From the NCBI GenBank assembly GCA_045605765.1, contig JAZUQQ010000057.1, forward strand, positions 62,001 to 126,000: a DNA stretch of 64,000 bases, written 5' to 3'. The position numbers and the translations under genes were made by a program. Positions 24,955 through 34,087 of this stretch are shown in pieces. The notes beneath the pieces were generated by a model. The model was not told the origin of the DNA. It made no database searches and was given only the letters and a program-made list of their open reading frames with translations. This DNA comes from SIG672 sp045605765 (GTDB lineage: Bacteria > Bacillota > Clostridia > Oscillospirales > CAG-272). Each line of letters opens with the position of its first letter. The first letter of the stretch is position 1.

Positions 24955-27574
24955 CCCATATCTGCTTCTTATAGTACTTCCCCTTATACTTCTCATCCTA
25001 GTTCCCTTCTTTATAGCGGTACGGAAGGAGAATAAATCGAAAAGCACGACCGCTTCGCTCGTTCTTCATTTGGTTATAGCTATATGCATAACGGTAGCTC
25101 TAGCCGGAACGGTTTTGACCGCAGTTATAACCAAGACCGAAGTTTACGTCGTTGCAGACCTTTCATACTCTTCAAACAGAAGCCTTGACAGGATCGACGG
25201 ATATATCGAAGATGTGAAGGACAATCTTCCGATAAATTCGAAGCTCGGAGTAGTATGCTTCGGAAAGGATGTTATCCTTCACACCGAGCTTGGTGACAGG
25301 ATCACAAGCGTTATAGACGCAAAGGTCGATGAAGGTGCCACCGATATATCCTCTGCGCTGGAATATACCTCCACACTTTTCGGAGACGATTGTCTCAAAC
25401 GAATCGTACTGATAACCGACGGAAAGGAGACCGATACCGATGCTACGGGCAAGCTTATCGGAACTATTGAAAAGCTTTACTCTCAAAACATAGCCGTCGA
25501 TGCGATATATCTGAACAACAATATTACTCCTGACGTAAAAGAGGTTCAGCTTACGGGGGTTGATTTTACTAAATCGACCTATGTAAATCATGAGGTAACG
25601 GCGGACGTCCTCGTTCAATCCAATCAGGAGTCAAGAGCTATTGCAAAGCTTTTTATGGGAGAAAACGAGATCGACAGCCGTGCACTCACGCTTACCAAGG
25701 GATACAACATTTTCAGCTTCGATCTGCCGACGTCGCAGGCAGGCTCGTTTGATTATACGGTCAGAATAATCTCGGACGACGACACGCTTGATATTAACAA
25801 CGATTACTGCTTTACGCAGAATGTAACAGGAGAGCTGAACGTTCTTATCGTAACCTCAAAGCAAAGCGACGTTGAGCGCGCCAAAGCCATTTACGGCGAA
25901 AGTGCAACTATCGACTCCTTCGTTATAACAAGCAAGAAGCTCGACGTTCCTTGCAGTATCGAGGAGCTTTGCAAGTACGACGAGATAATTCTCTCTGATG
26001 TGGACGTGCGCGAGATAAACAACTACACCGCGTTTATCGACGCAATAGATAAATCGGTATCTCTGTTCGGCAAGAGTCTTGTAACTATGGGGGATCTGAA
26101 AATTCAGAACAAGACTGACGACATTCTGAAACAACTTGAAGATATGCTTCCCATAAAATTCGGAAACAGTGATCAGGACCCAAAGCTTTACGCGATAGTC
26201 ATTGACTCCTCGCGCAGTATGCAGAATTTTTCGCGTCTCATTATCGCAAAGCAGGCAGCTATACAGCTTCTCGATTTTCTCGGCGAGGACGACTATGTAA
26301 TGGTAGTCAACTTCTGGGGCGAGATAAACGTATTGCAGTCTCCGATAAGAGCATCTGACGACAACAAGGCAACGCTTACTAAGAAAATAAACTCGATAGA
26401 ACCTTATCAAGGCACAGTGATTGGAACCGCGCTTGACAAGGCAGGCGACCTTATGATAGATCTTGCTTTCGATGAAAAGCAGATAATGCTGATCAGCGAC
26501 GGTATGTCCTACACGCTTGATAGCGACACTCCTTCCGACGTAGTAGCAAGACTTCATGATAACGGAATTACGACGTCGGTAATACACGCACCGCCTCGCG
26601 AAGAGGGTATAGCAACTCTCAAAGGTATCGCAAGCGCGGGTGGCGGTGAGTATTATGAGATAACAAATGAAAAAGAGCTTGACGAGATAATGTTCTCTGA
26701 AATTGCCGACGATATAACCGAATCGGTCATAGAAAAGCAGACGTCAATTAAGATAAAGCTTGAAAAGGACGGCGTTCTCAACGGTATCTCTTCTCTCCCC
26801 GATATTTGCGGATACACCTACGCCAAGGCAAAATCAAGCGCATCTACCGTTCTTGCCCTTGATTATATAAAGAGTAGCGGCGCGTCGATAGAGGTTCCTC
26901 TTTATTCATATTGGAGCTACGGAGAGGGTAAGGTCGCTTCGTTTACAAGCTCGCTTTCGGGCGCTTGGACGAGTCTGTGGCAAAAGGGTGACGCTTCCCT
27001 TTTCTTCGATAATATGACGAAAGAGTGCATACCCGATGAACGCATCGGTTATCCTTATACCCTTAACGTAGAGTACGACGGAACATATTCAACAGTCGAG
27101 ATAATTCCTGCTTCGCTAAATCCGAGCGTAACTGCGGACGCTACCGTTACTTTTCCCGACGGATCTGCAATAAGCGAGCACCTGACGTTCGACTCGTCGA
27201 GATATTTCTACAAGTTCGAAACGCCGACGAGTGGAAAATATCAGATAAAGATCGTTTACGCCTTCGGAAAGCAGTCTTTTGAGGCAACAGATGAGTTCAG
27301 TCTGTCCTACTCGCCCGAATACGATATGTTTGCAGTCTTTGATCCTTCAAGCCTGCACGCGGCAATAAGAAACAGAGGAACCGTAAGCGAGGAAAGTGTT
27401 CCCGAAATTAAAAACGACGAAGACAAAGTCGCTACATATACCCTTCCTCTCACCGCACCGCTTATGATAATTGCGGTACTCGCTTATATTGCGGACATAA
27501 TTATAAGAAAACTCAAAATAAGCGACATAAAGAGCTTCTTTAAAATAAGACCAAAGCAAGGAGGAGTCAGATAA
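24932..27574 (+). CDS. Membrane protein with two VWA domains
   Basis: 880 residues. Two spans at the N-terminus (about 10-30 and 42-65), then a first VWA-like domain with MIDAS-type VVADLSYSSNRS, an Ig-like stretch, a Rossmann-like middle (LNVLIVTSKQSDVERA) and a second VWA domain with AIVIDSSRSMQNFS, FTSSLSGAW and GYTYAKAK. A C-terminal span (about 845-865) is followed by a basic tail. Related proteins are often called glutamine-amidotransferase-like VWA proteins; no catalytic Cys triad is evident. ATG at 24932 (GGATGGTG RBS) is preferred over TTG at 24908. The downstream lipoprotein starts 2 bp after the stop. Confidence 0.82.
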   Translation: MTNISFDNPYLLLIVLPLILLILVPFFIAVRKENKSKSTTASLVLHLVIAICITVALAGTVLTAVITKTEVYVVADLSYSSNRSLDRIDGYIEDVKDNLPINSKLGVVCFGKDVILHTELGDRITSVIDAKVDEGATDISSALEYTSTLFGDDCLKRIVLITDGKETDTDATGKLIGTIEKLYSQNIAVDAIYLNNNITPDVKEVQLTGVDFTKSTYVNHEVTADVLVQSNQESRAIAKLFMGENEIDSRALTLTKGYNIFSFDLPTSQAGSFDYTVRIISDDDTLDINNDYCFTQNVTGELNVLIVTSKQSDVERAKAIYGESATIDSFVITSKKLDVPCSIEELCKYDEIILSDVDVREINNYTAFIDAIDKSVSLFGKSLVTMGDLKIQNKTDDILKQLEDMLPIKFGNSDQDPKLYAIVIDSSRSMQNFSRLIIAKQAAIQLLDFLGEDDYVMVVNFWGEINVLQSPIRASDDNKATLTKKINSIEPYQGTVIGTALDKAGDLMIDLAFDEKQIMLISDGMSYTLDSDTPSDVVARLHDNGITTSVIHAPPREEGIATLKGIASAGGGEYYEITNEKELDEIMFSEIADDITESVIEKQTSIKIKLEKDGVLNGISSLPDICGYTYAKAKSSASTVLALDYIKSSGASIEVPLYSYWSYGEGKVASFTSSLSGAWTSLWQKGDASLFFDNMTKECIPDERIGYPYTLNVEYDGTYSTVEIIPASLNPSVTADATVTFPDGSAISEHLTFDSSRYFYKFETPTSGKYQIKIVYAFGKQSFEATDEFSLSYSPEYDMFAVFDPSSLHAAIRNRGTVSEESVPEIKNDEDKVATYTLPLTAPLMIIAVLAYIADIIIRKLKISDIKSFFKIRPKQGGVR

Positions 27575-27575
27575 T

Positions 27576-29156
27576 ATGAAAAGATCACTGAGTATTATTA
27601 TCGCTGTTTTGCTCATTCTTGCTACGCTCTTTACTTCCTGCGGAGAATATACTCCGGCAGGCGGAGGCGACACAAACAAAGATCCTGATGCAAGCAAAAA
27701 TCCGGACGGCAGTACCGACACCGACGACGAGGATCTTTTCTCCGTTTCGCTATCCTATGACGGAAAGACCTATATTCCCTCTCCCGATAAAGAAATCTAC
27801 GCTCAGTGGAATGACGGCTTTTCCTTCCACAAGGCAAGGCTGGGTGAGGACGGAGTCGCAAAAATCGGCGGTCTTGACGGAGATTATCAGGTAACTCTAT
27901 CAGATATTCCTGACGGTTATGGATATAATCCGAATGTTTACAAAGCCACAAACAACCAAAAGCATATAGTTATAGAGCTTCACAAGCTCGTCGAAACAAG
28001 AGGTAAAGGGCAGAGCCTTTACAACTGCATCTCTATAAGATCAACGGGTGTTTACTGCGTAGAGATCGACGGAGAAAAGGACGAGGTGTTCTTCGAATTC
28101 GCCCCGAGAGAAAGCGGAACTTATTCGGTACACTCGTGGACCGATACGGTCGCTAACGCCGTCAACCCCAAAGCAAACTACTACGGCGCAAACGCCTACT
28201 TCAAGCAGTATGACTTTACCGCAGATAGCGGCGGTGCGGAATCTTCGTTCACCAAAAATTTCAAGCTCGACGTCAAAATCGCAGATGAAATGATAGGCGC
28301 AAACGGTCAGGTCACCTTCACCTTCGGAATTCTCGCAGATTCCAAAAGCGGTGAATATCCGATAAAGGTATATTTCGTCGTAATGCTTGACGGAGAATTT
28401 TCACTCAGTCACACCGAGTCAGATATAATCATTCCAAAGGAAGAACTCGTTCAGCAACCAAACTACGATCCAAAAAAATATGAACTTATCGGACCCGAAA
28501 TATCAAAAACGGTAAACGGAGTTACCGCTAAAGTCTTCGACGGCTCAATGTATAAGCTCTGGGAGCGTTCCGATGGCGGTGACGGATATTATCACCTTTA
28601 CAGTATCGAAAAATATCCCGACACTCAGGGTTTTGGTCCCATTTTGTACGCTTTTGTAGATATGCCGTGCAGATTTATAGACTCAGCTTTTTCCACTATA
28701 GAGCTTGCAGGAAACAAGGTACTTACCGTATCGGGCGGAACTGAAAATTACAAGCTGTTTATCGAAGGATTCGATGCTCTTCTCGTTGATCCCCCAGGAG
28801 ACAGCGGACCGTATTTCTGCGTAACCAACTGTCCCTGCCGTCTCAGAAACCAGTGCGAAAGCTTAAAGGAAGGCTACGCAGTCGGCGCTTGTACCGATGC
28901 TTGCACACACTGCCACGCCGATTGCAGAAGATGTCCCGAGGAAGCTCTCGGTCAGAAAGGCTACACCGATTACTGCAACTCGGACGGAGTTTACGCTGTA
29001 ACACAGGAGCTTAAAGATTTCTTGCAGAAGTACAGTATATCTCAGCTTCTCTTTTTCGACGGAAACGGATTTGTTGAAACGAATCCAAGTATTTCGATAT
29101 ACGCCGACGAGGACGACCAATGGCTGTTTGCCTGCGGTTATTACGTAGAAAAGTAA
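27576..29156 (+). CDS. Lipoprotein with C-terminal Cys-rich cluster
   Basis: 526 residues. Signal peptide with lipobox FTSC (Cys at about residue 22), a Gly/Asp/Thr-rich linker, then beta-rich domains. Between residues 415 and 453 lies a cluster of nine Cys (C-x3-C-x-C-x5-C then C-x3-C-x2-C-x3-C-x2-C) with His between, a likely metal-binding or disulfide knot; another Cys is at 466. I recognise no family. It has an AAGGAGGAG RBS inside the end of the VWA gene and starts 2 bp after it, so it belongs to the MoxR/VWA operon and is probably its surface-exposed client or partner. Confidence 0.7.
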   Translation: MKRSLSIIIAVLLILATLFTSCGEYTPAGGGDTNKDPDASKNPDGSTDTDDEDLFSVSLSYDGKTYIPSPDKEIYAQWNDGFSFHKARLGEDGVAKIGGLDGDYQVTLSDIPDGYGYNPNVYKATNNQKHIVIELHKLVETRGKGQSLYNCISIRSTGVYCVEIDGEKDEVFFEFAPRESGTYSVHSWTDTVANAVNPKANYYGANAYFKQYDFTADSGGAESSFTKNFKLDVKIADEMIGANGQVTFTFGILADSKSGEYPIKVYFVVMLDGEFSLSHTESDIIIPKEELVQQPNYDPKKYELIGPEISKTVNGVTAKVFDGSMYKLWERSDGGDGYYHLYSIEKYPDTQGFGPILYAFVDMPCRFIDSAFSTIELAGNKVLTVSGGTENYKLFIEGFDALLVDPPGDSGPYFCVTNCPCRLRNQCESLKEGYAVGACTDACTHCHADCRRCPEEALGQKGYTDYCNSDGVYAVTQELKDFLQKYSISQLLFFDGNGFVETNPSISIYADEDDQWLFACGYYVEK

Positions 29157-29221
29157 ACCGAATTATTCAAGTTTTCAATTAAATTGAAATAAATTTTATG
29201 CTTTTAAAGGAGGCAAGTTTT

Positions 29222-31348
29222 ATGAAGAGAATTCTTTCTCTCGTTCTTTGCCTTGTAATTGCACTCAGTGCATTTGCAAGCTGCAAGGGACACACACACA
29301 CCTTCGCGAGCGAGTGGTCTTCGGACGCTGAAAATCACTGGCACGCGGCAAACTGCGAGCACACTTCCGAAAAATCGGATCTTGCCGCACACACAGGCAC
29401 CGAGGACGGCGTTTGTGACGTTTGTGAGTACGTTAGTGCCTACATAGTTACGGTTAATGCTCCCGACAACGTAACGATCGACGGCACTCTTTCGGGTGCT
29501 CCCAACACCGACGTTACCTTCAAGGCAACCGTTGACGACGCATACGCTCTTACCGTAAATGGTGCAGAGATCGTAGGTGAGCCCGAGGCTAAGGACTCGA
29601 AGCTCGTTTACACAATCAAAGTTGCATCTATTAAAGCGGCTACTACGGTTGACATTTCTGCTCACAAGACTGTTTACGGCGCAGAGATTGCATCGGGCGA
29701 GGGCGCTATTGAGGACGCGATAGCTTGGCAGACCAAACAAGGAAGCGTTACCGTTACTCTTCCCGCGGCAGGCAAGTACGCTATCTTCGCTACAGACGAA
29801 TCGAGCGTTATGTTTGGTGCAAACACCGAAGATTCCGAATTTTTCCAGGTTTACAAATTTGAAGCAACCCAGGCAGGTGAGCTCGTAATTAAAACCAGCG
29901 TATGGCCGATGACAGTTGCCGAGGACGGCATAGTTCCCTTTGAATACGTAGTCGTTTCGTGCGAAGACGTAACTCTCGTAGGAAACAATGGCAAATATAC
30001 CCTTCCAGCAGGTGTTAAGACGGACATCACCTTCACAGCACCTACCGCAGGTATTTACCAGATCTCTTCGAGCGCAGAGTCTCTCTCTTGGAATGATATG
30101 CTCGACAGCTCGGTAATCCTTAATGCAACCGAGGACGGTCAGGAGCTCACCTTTACGCTCCAGTGTCAAGACTTCACCGCTTCTACCTTTGAGTTTGATT
30201 ACAGCGTAATTGCTCTTAGTGCAAATACAGCAAATCAGGGCGCAAACAATGCCGAGATTACTTACGGCAAGTATTACGGCATGGAGTTCACCGCTCCCAA
30301 GGCAGGCGCATACAGCATCGTTATCGACAGCGAGTTTGCTATGTTCTATCAGTGGAACAGCGACTACAACTTTATGCAGGGCATTTGGGGTGATTTCATC
30401 ACCGAAAACCTTGAAGCAAACGAGAAGATCTCCTTCTATGTTCTCGCTGACAATGAAGAGGCTGCTGAGGATACTCTCGCCGCTGTTATCACTATCACCC
30501 ACGCCGGATATCTCGTAAGCGATGAAAACGGCGTATACAATTCTCAGGCAAGCGCAGACGGCGTACTCAACGTATTCAATGATGCTTGGGCAGGTGCAAC
30601 CTTCGTTATCAAGGCACCCGAGGGATTTGAGATCAGCGTTGATAACGGCACGACTTGGGCAAATGAGGTAAAGGTTACCGCAGAGAGCGGATCTATCGCA
30701 TACCTCGTTAAGGGCGCAGGAGAAAGTGCAGGCGTTACTATCGAGGAGTTTGAGAACAAGATCGAGCTTACTATCGGCACGACTACCGTTACTCTTACCC
30801 CCGGCGTAGAATACAACGTTTACGTAAGCGGCTACACCAGCCAGTCGATGTGGAAATCTATCGTAATGAGTTGGAACAATGAAAACGTATCAGGCTATGC
30901 GGGCTGGGCTCCTATGGTTTCTGGCGGTCAGATCAACAATGTTATGGCAGGAAGCGCAGTAGGTGCTGTTTCGCTTAGCGGTGATACTGCGGCAGAGGTC
31001 ACCTTCACGGTTGCTGACGTTACCGTTGACGATATCGGCGGCGGAGACATTGGCGGCGGAGATACTACCGATGGAACAGCACTTGTTCTCGGAGAGAACT
31101 CAATCGTTGTTGTTAACGCGTTCCTCGGCGTAAACGTAACCTTCACCGCAACTGAGGCGGGCACCTACACAATCAGCGCGGCTGACGGAGAGCTTAACGC
31201 GGCCTGCGGTACCGAAAATGCATACGGATTTTCCACATTCAATCTTCCTTACGAGATCGAGCTTGCGGCAGGTGAAAGCTTTTCCTTCCTGGTTATGACC
31301 GGCAATTTCGAGGCTGATACCATTGACCTCGTAGTTACAAAGAACTAA
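29222..31348 (+). CDS. Large surface lipoprotein with repeated beta modules
   Basis: 708 residues. Lipobox FASC (Cys about 20). Directly after it comes a His/Cys-rich segment (GHTHTF, HWHAANCEH, then HTGTEDGVCDVC) found in another lipoprotein of this window. The rest is a series of beta-sandwich units with a recurring F-T-A-(P/T)-x-A-G-x-Y-x-I-S pattern. The last about 100 residues (VLGENSIVVVNAF, VNVTFTATEAGTYTIS, DTIDLVVTKN) are homologous to the C-terminal half of the protein at 31542. AAAGGAGG RBS fixes ATG 29222 rather than 29198. Only 65 bp and no strong terminator separate it from the previous gene, so it may be co-transcribed. Confidence 0.7.
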   Translation: MKRILSLVLCLVIALSAFASCKGHTHTFASEWSSDAENHWHAANCEHTSEKSDLAAHTGTEDGVCDVCEYVSAYIVTVNAPDNVTIDGTLSGAPNTDVTFKATVDDAYALTVNGAEIVGEPEAKDSKLVYTIKVASIKAATTVDISAHKTVYGAEIASGEGAIEDAIAWQTKQGSVTVTLPAAGKYAIFATDESSVMFGANTEDSEFFQVYKFEATQAGELVIKTSVWPMTVAEDGIVPFEYVVVSCEDVTLVGNNGKYTLPAGVKTDITFTAPTAGIYQISSSAESLSWNDMLDSSVILNATEDGQELTFTLQCQDFTASTFEFDYSVIALSANTANQGANNAEITYGKYYGMEFTAPKAGAYSIVIDSEFAMFYQWNSDYNFMQGIWGDFITENLEANEKISFYVLADNEEAAEDTLAAVITITHAGYLVSDENGVYNSQASADGVLNVFNDAWAGATFVIKAPEGFEISVDNGTTWANEVKVTAESGSIAYLVKGAGESAGVTIEEFENKIELTIGTTTVTLTPGVEYNVYVSGYTSQSMWKSIVMSWNNENVSGYAGWAPMVSGGQINNVMAGSAVGAVSLSGDTAAEVTFTVADVTVDDIGGGDIGGGDTTDGTALVLGENSIVVVNAFLGVNVTFTATEAGTYTISAADGELNAACGTENAYGFSTFNLPYEIELAAGESFSFLVMTGNFEADTIDLVVTKN

Positions 31349-31363
31349 AATAAACAGTACAAA

Positions 31364-31400
31364 TTACTCCCGAACGTTTTAGTTCGGGAGATTTGTTTTT
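31364..31400 (+). terminator. Terminator of the MoxR/VWA operon
   Basis: CTCCCGAAC (31367-31375) pairs with GTTCGGGAG (31382-31390), followed by ATTTGTTTTT. Confidence 0.9.
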
Positions 31401-31462
31401 ATATATTGTGTACGATTTCTGTATATTTTTTAATTATTTCTTAATATTTTTCCATAAAAGTG

Positions 31463-31491
31463 TTGACATATCAAGAATTTGGTGTTAAAAT
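31463..31491 (+). promoter_or_regulatory. Promoter of the 31.5 kb surface protein
   Basis: TTGACA (31463-31468), 17 bp, TAAAAT (31486-31491). Confidence 0.85.
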
Positions 31492-31541
31492 ATTATTACT
31501 AAAACTAAATTAGTTTAATTTAAATATGAAAGGAATAAAAA

Positions 31542-32381
31542 ATGAAAAAGATTCTTTCTACCCTTTTAATTCTCGCTATGGTACTTACTATGGCACTTAC
31601 TGTTTCGGCAGCAGCTTCTATCGCTACTCTTTTCACCGGAAACTACATTGCATATGTGCAGATGCCCGGCGGCAATATGCCTATGTATGAGGTTTCCTTC
31701 ACTCCCAGCAATGCTTCTCAGGGTACGTTTGATATTGTTGACAACTATACCACTCAGTACACCGGAACTTACTCCTATTCGGTAGATTCTACCGATACTG
31801 TCACTGTAATGGCTGGCACTGATGACATTTCTTCTGTGCTCAACTTTAAGCAGGACAACGGAGAGCTTACCCTTGTAATTCGTGGAACTGACTATCCCCT
31901 CACTGCAAGCACTGGTAGTATCACACCTCAGAACCCTGAACTCGTTATCGGCGCAAACGCTATTGATGTTGAAGTAGTAAACAACTTCTGCGCAGGCGTG
32001 GATGCTACTTTCACTGCTACCGAAGCAGGTACTTACATTCTCTCTGTTGCTGACGACGAAGATAACGCAAGCGTTGCTTACTATGGCGATCCTAACGACT
32101 ACAGCGACGATGTTTGGGACGTTTTTGAAGAAGGAGATTATGAATTCACTCTCGCGGCAGGCGAAAGCATTACTTTCAACATTGCTACATCTGATGTTAT
32201 GCTTACTGAAGACACTATCGACCTCGTTCTCACCAAGCAGGGTGCACAGGGCGGCGGAAATGCAGGCGGCGGCTCTGTAAACACCGGCGACAACGTAGCT
32301 CTCTACGTTGCAGTTGGCGCAGTTGCTCTCGCTTCTATCTTCGGATGCGCTATCGTTTCCAAGAAGAGAGTTACCGAGTAA
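31542..32381 (+). CDS. Secreted surface protein with a sorting-like C-terminus
   Basis: 279 residues. Signal peptide (1-25, ending VSAAAS), a beta domain, then a module (about 128-232: ELVIGANAIDVEVVNNF, DATFTATEAGTYILSVADD, EDTIDLVLTKQ) shared with the lipoprotein upstream. The C-terminus has a Gly-rich spacer, VNTGD, a hydrophobic span of about 20 residues and KKRVTE. This is the layout of a cell-wall sorting signal, but with an NTGD-type motif in place of LPxTG. No sortase is in the window. Function unknown; likely a wall-attached protein. It has its own promoter and terminator. Confidence 0.7.
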   Translation: MKKILSTLLILAMVLTMALTVSAAASIATLFTGNYIAYVQMPGGNMPMYEVSFTPSNASQGTFDIVDNYTTQYTGTYSYSVDSTDTVTVMAGTDDISSVLNFKQDNGELTLVIRGTDYPLTASTGSITPQNPELVIGANAIDVEVVNNFCAGVDATFTATEAGTYILSVADDEDNASVAYYGDPNDYSDDVWDVFEEGDYEFTLAAGESITFNIATSDVMLTEDTIDLVLTKQGAQGGGNAGGGSVNTGDNVALYVAVGAVALASIFGCAIVSKKRVTE

Positions 32382-32407
32382 TTCTTTTATACAACTGATT
32401 TAGTTTT

Positions 32408-32437
32408 AAACAGCAGGCTTTATGCCTGCTGTTTTTT
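32408..32437 (+). terminator. Terminator of the 31.5 kb surface protein gene
   Basis: AAACAGCAGGC (32408-32418) pairs with GCCTGCTGTTT (32424-32434), then TTT. Confidence 0.9.
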
Positions 32438-32467
32438 GTCCGTACAAGGTTTTTAAATATAAAAGAC

Positions 32468-32496
32468 TTGCAATACGGTAAAAAAAATGATATAAT
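32468..32496 (+). promoter_or_regulatory. Promoter of the 32.5 kb lipoprotein
   Basis: TTGCAA (32468-32473), 17 bp, TATAAT (32491-32496), 31 bp before the start. Confidence 0.75.
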
Positions 32497-32526
32497 ATGG
32501 TATCATACGTTAATTCGGAGGAAAAA

Positions 32527-33879
32527 ATGAAAAAAATCATATCAATATGCGCGCTTTTGCTCGCATCGCTTCTTATATTTACGGCATGCGACGAAAGCAC
32601 TCCGTGTGACGTGCACACCGACGAAAACTCCGACGGCATCTGCGACGTCTGCCGCGAAGAGGTCTCCCTCGACTGCACCTCACATACCGACGCAGATTCG
32701 GACGGAAAATGCGACGCTTGTGGCGACGAGGTATCCGCTCCCGCTATTATGATCGATTACACCATCGTCGTTACCGATCAGGACGGTGAGAAGATCGAAG
32801 GTGCAGAGCTTACTATATATGCAGGCTTTGACAAGGCGGCGAGCGCAACAACCGACTCTGACGGAAAAATATCGGTAAAGCTTGCCGAGGGTCAGTACAC
32901 TGTGAGCTTTGATCTACTTCCTGACGGGTATTTTCCCTACGAGGCATCTACTCTCATACTGGTATCTTTGGAAACAAACAGCACCGAAATTCTCGTCGAG
33001 AACACAATTCCCGACGGAAGCAAGGAAAGGCCCTTCCCGGTATCTTTCGAAAATCCGAGTATATCGCTTCCCGCAAATGCATCTTTCTATTTTTCACTTG
33101 GCGGCGGAAGGCGAATTATGAAGCTTTCTGCGACAGATATTGAGCTCGTCTACAATGACAATACTTACACTCCCGACAGCAACGGAAATATTGAGATAAA
33201 ATTCACTCCCGAAAGTCAGTTCTCACCTACAATTATTAAATTCACAAACAAATCAAATAGTGAAAAGATAATCGATCTGACCTTTGAGTCTATTCTCGGC
33301 TCGCCCGAACGTCCCTTCGAGGCAAAGATCGAGACAACATACTCAACTCGTATAGAAAAGGAAAACACTCTGTATTACCAGCTTATCGCCGATAAAGCGG
33401 GGTTTATCTGCGTAACCTCCTATACACCTCACGGCACGATAATGCTTTACAACAAGACGACTATGGAAGTTTCTGCATATACACAGGGCAAGGTTTGCGA
33501 GTATATTTGGGTGAACACAGGAGATGAGCTTTCGGTAGCAATCGCTTCCACAAGCAAGGACGATATCAGCAGCGTGGATTTTCTCCTTACTTATGCAAAG
33601 GGTGACGCGGATATGCCGATCATTCTGCTTGACAATACGGTAAATTTCTCAATTCCCGCAGGAAAAGAATACAGCTTCGTTTCACTGCTTCTCGGGGCCG
33701 ACACATTTAAAATCAAGGACAAAAACGTAACTGTCAAGATAAACGGAACTGAGCTTACTGCCGACGAAAACGGAAATATTGAATACCGCTTTGCTCCGGG
33801 AGATCTTATTACTATATTAAACCTCACCGAAGAACGTCACGAGGTTACTATACGGTTAACAGCCTCTACCGAGCAATAA
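32527..33879 (+). CDS. Lipoprotein with tandem C-H-D-DG-CDxC motifs
   Basis: 450 residues. Lipobox FTAC (Cys about 21). Two consecutive copies of a short motif follow: C-x2-HTDENSDGICDVC and C-x2-HTDADSDGKCDACGDE (about residues 26-69). Each has Cys/His ligands around an Asp-rich D-x-D-x-DG core. Next is an Ig-like/prealbumin-like domain (TIVVTDQDGEKIEGAELTIY) and then three beta modules with recurring SLPA / SIPAGKEYSF openings. The likely location is the outer face of the membrane; the motifs suggest metal binding. CGGAGG RBS fixes ATG 32527 over the upstream in-frame ATG at 32497, which falls on the promoter. Confidence 0.7.
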   Translation: MKKIISICALLLASLLIFTACDESTPCDVHTDENSDGICDVCREEVSLDCTSHTDADSDGKCDACGDEVSAPAIMIDYTIVVTDQDGEKIEGAELTIYAGFDKAASATTDSDGKISVKLAEGQYTVSFDLLPDGYFPYEASTLILVSLETNSTEILVENTIPDGSKERPFPVSFENPSISLPANASFYFSLGGGRRIMKLSATDIELVYNDNTYTPDSNGNIEIKFTPESQFSPTIIKFTNKSNSEKIIDLTFESILGSPERPFEAKIETTYSTRIEKENTLYYQLIADKAGFICVTSYTPHGTIMLYNKTTMEVSAYTQGKVCEYIWVNTGDELSVAIASTSKDDISSVDFLLTYAKGDADMPIILLDNTVNFSIPAGKEYSFVSLLLGADTFKIKDKNVTVKINGTELTADENGNIEYRFAPGDLITILNLTEERHEVTIRLTASTEQ

Positions 33880-33947
33880 CACAAAAAGGAACTCTTAGGG
33901 GTATCTGCGATCGAGCAGTATCAAATTGAATAATACCTACCGACAGG

Positions 33948-33987
33948 AAAAGGACGAAGAATAATTAAAATTCCTCGTCCTTTTTCT
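33948..33987 (+). terminator. Terminator of the 32.5 kb lipoprotein gene
   Basis: AAAAGGACGA (33948-33957) pairs with TCGTCCTTTT (33975-33984), then TTCTT. It lies 69 bp past the stop. Confidence 0.8.
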
Positions 33988-34052
33988 TGACAAGCACTGA
34001 CTTAATTAAAGACACCAAAGCAATAATAATTTTGTCAATTTCCCAAGCTGTA

Positions 34053-34081
34053 TTGACAAATCGGCAGAAATGTGGTACAAT
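34053..34081 (+). promoter_or_regulatory. Promoter of the structured leader RNA
   Basis: TTGACA (34053-34058), 17 bp, TACAAT (34076-34081), 6 bp before the first stem. Confidence 0.85.
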
Positions 34082-34087
34082 ATACAC

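Noticed and set aside
29204..30502. Long minus-strand ORF of 432 codons
   Set aside because: It lies antisense to the large lipoprotein, which has a signal peptide, lipobox, RBS and repeat modules; the antisense product is Cys/Arg-rich with no recognisable domain.
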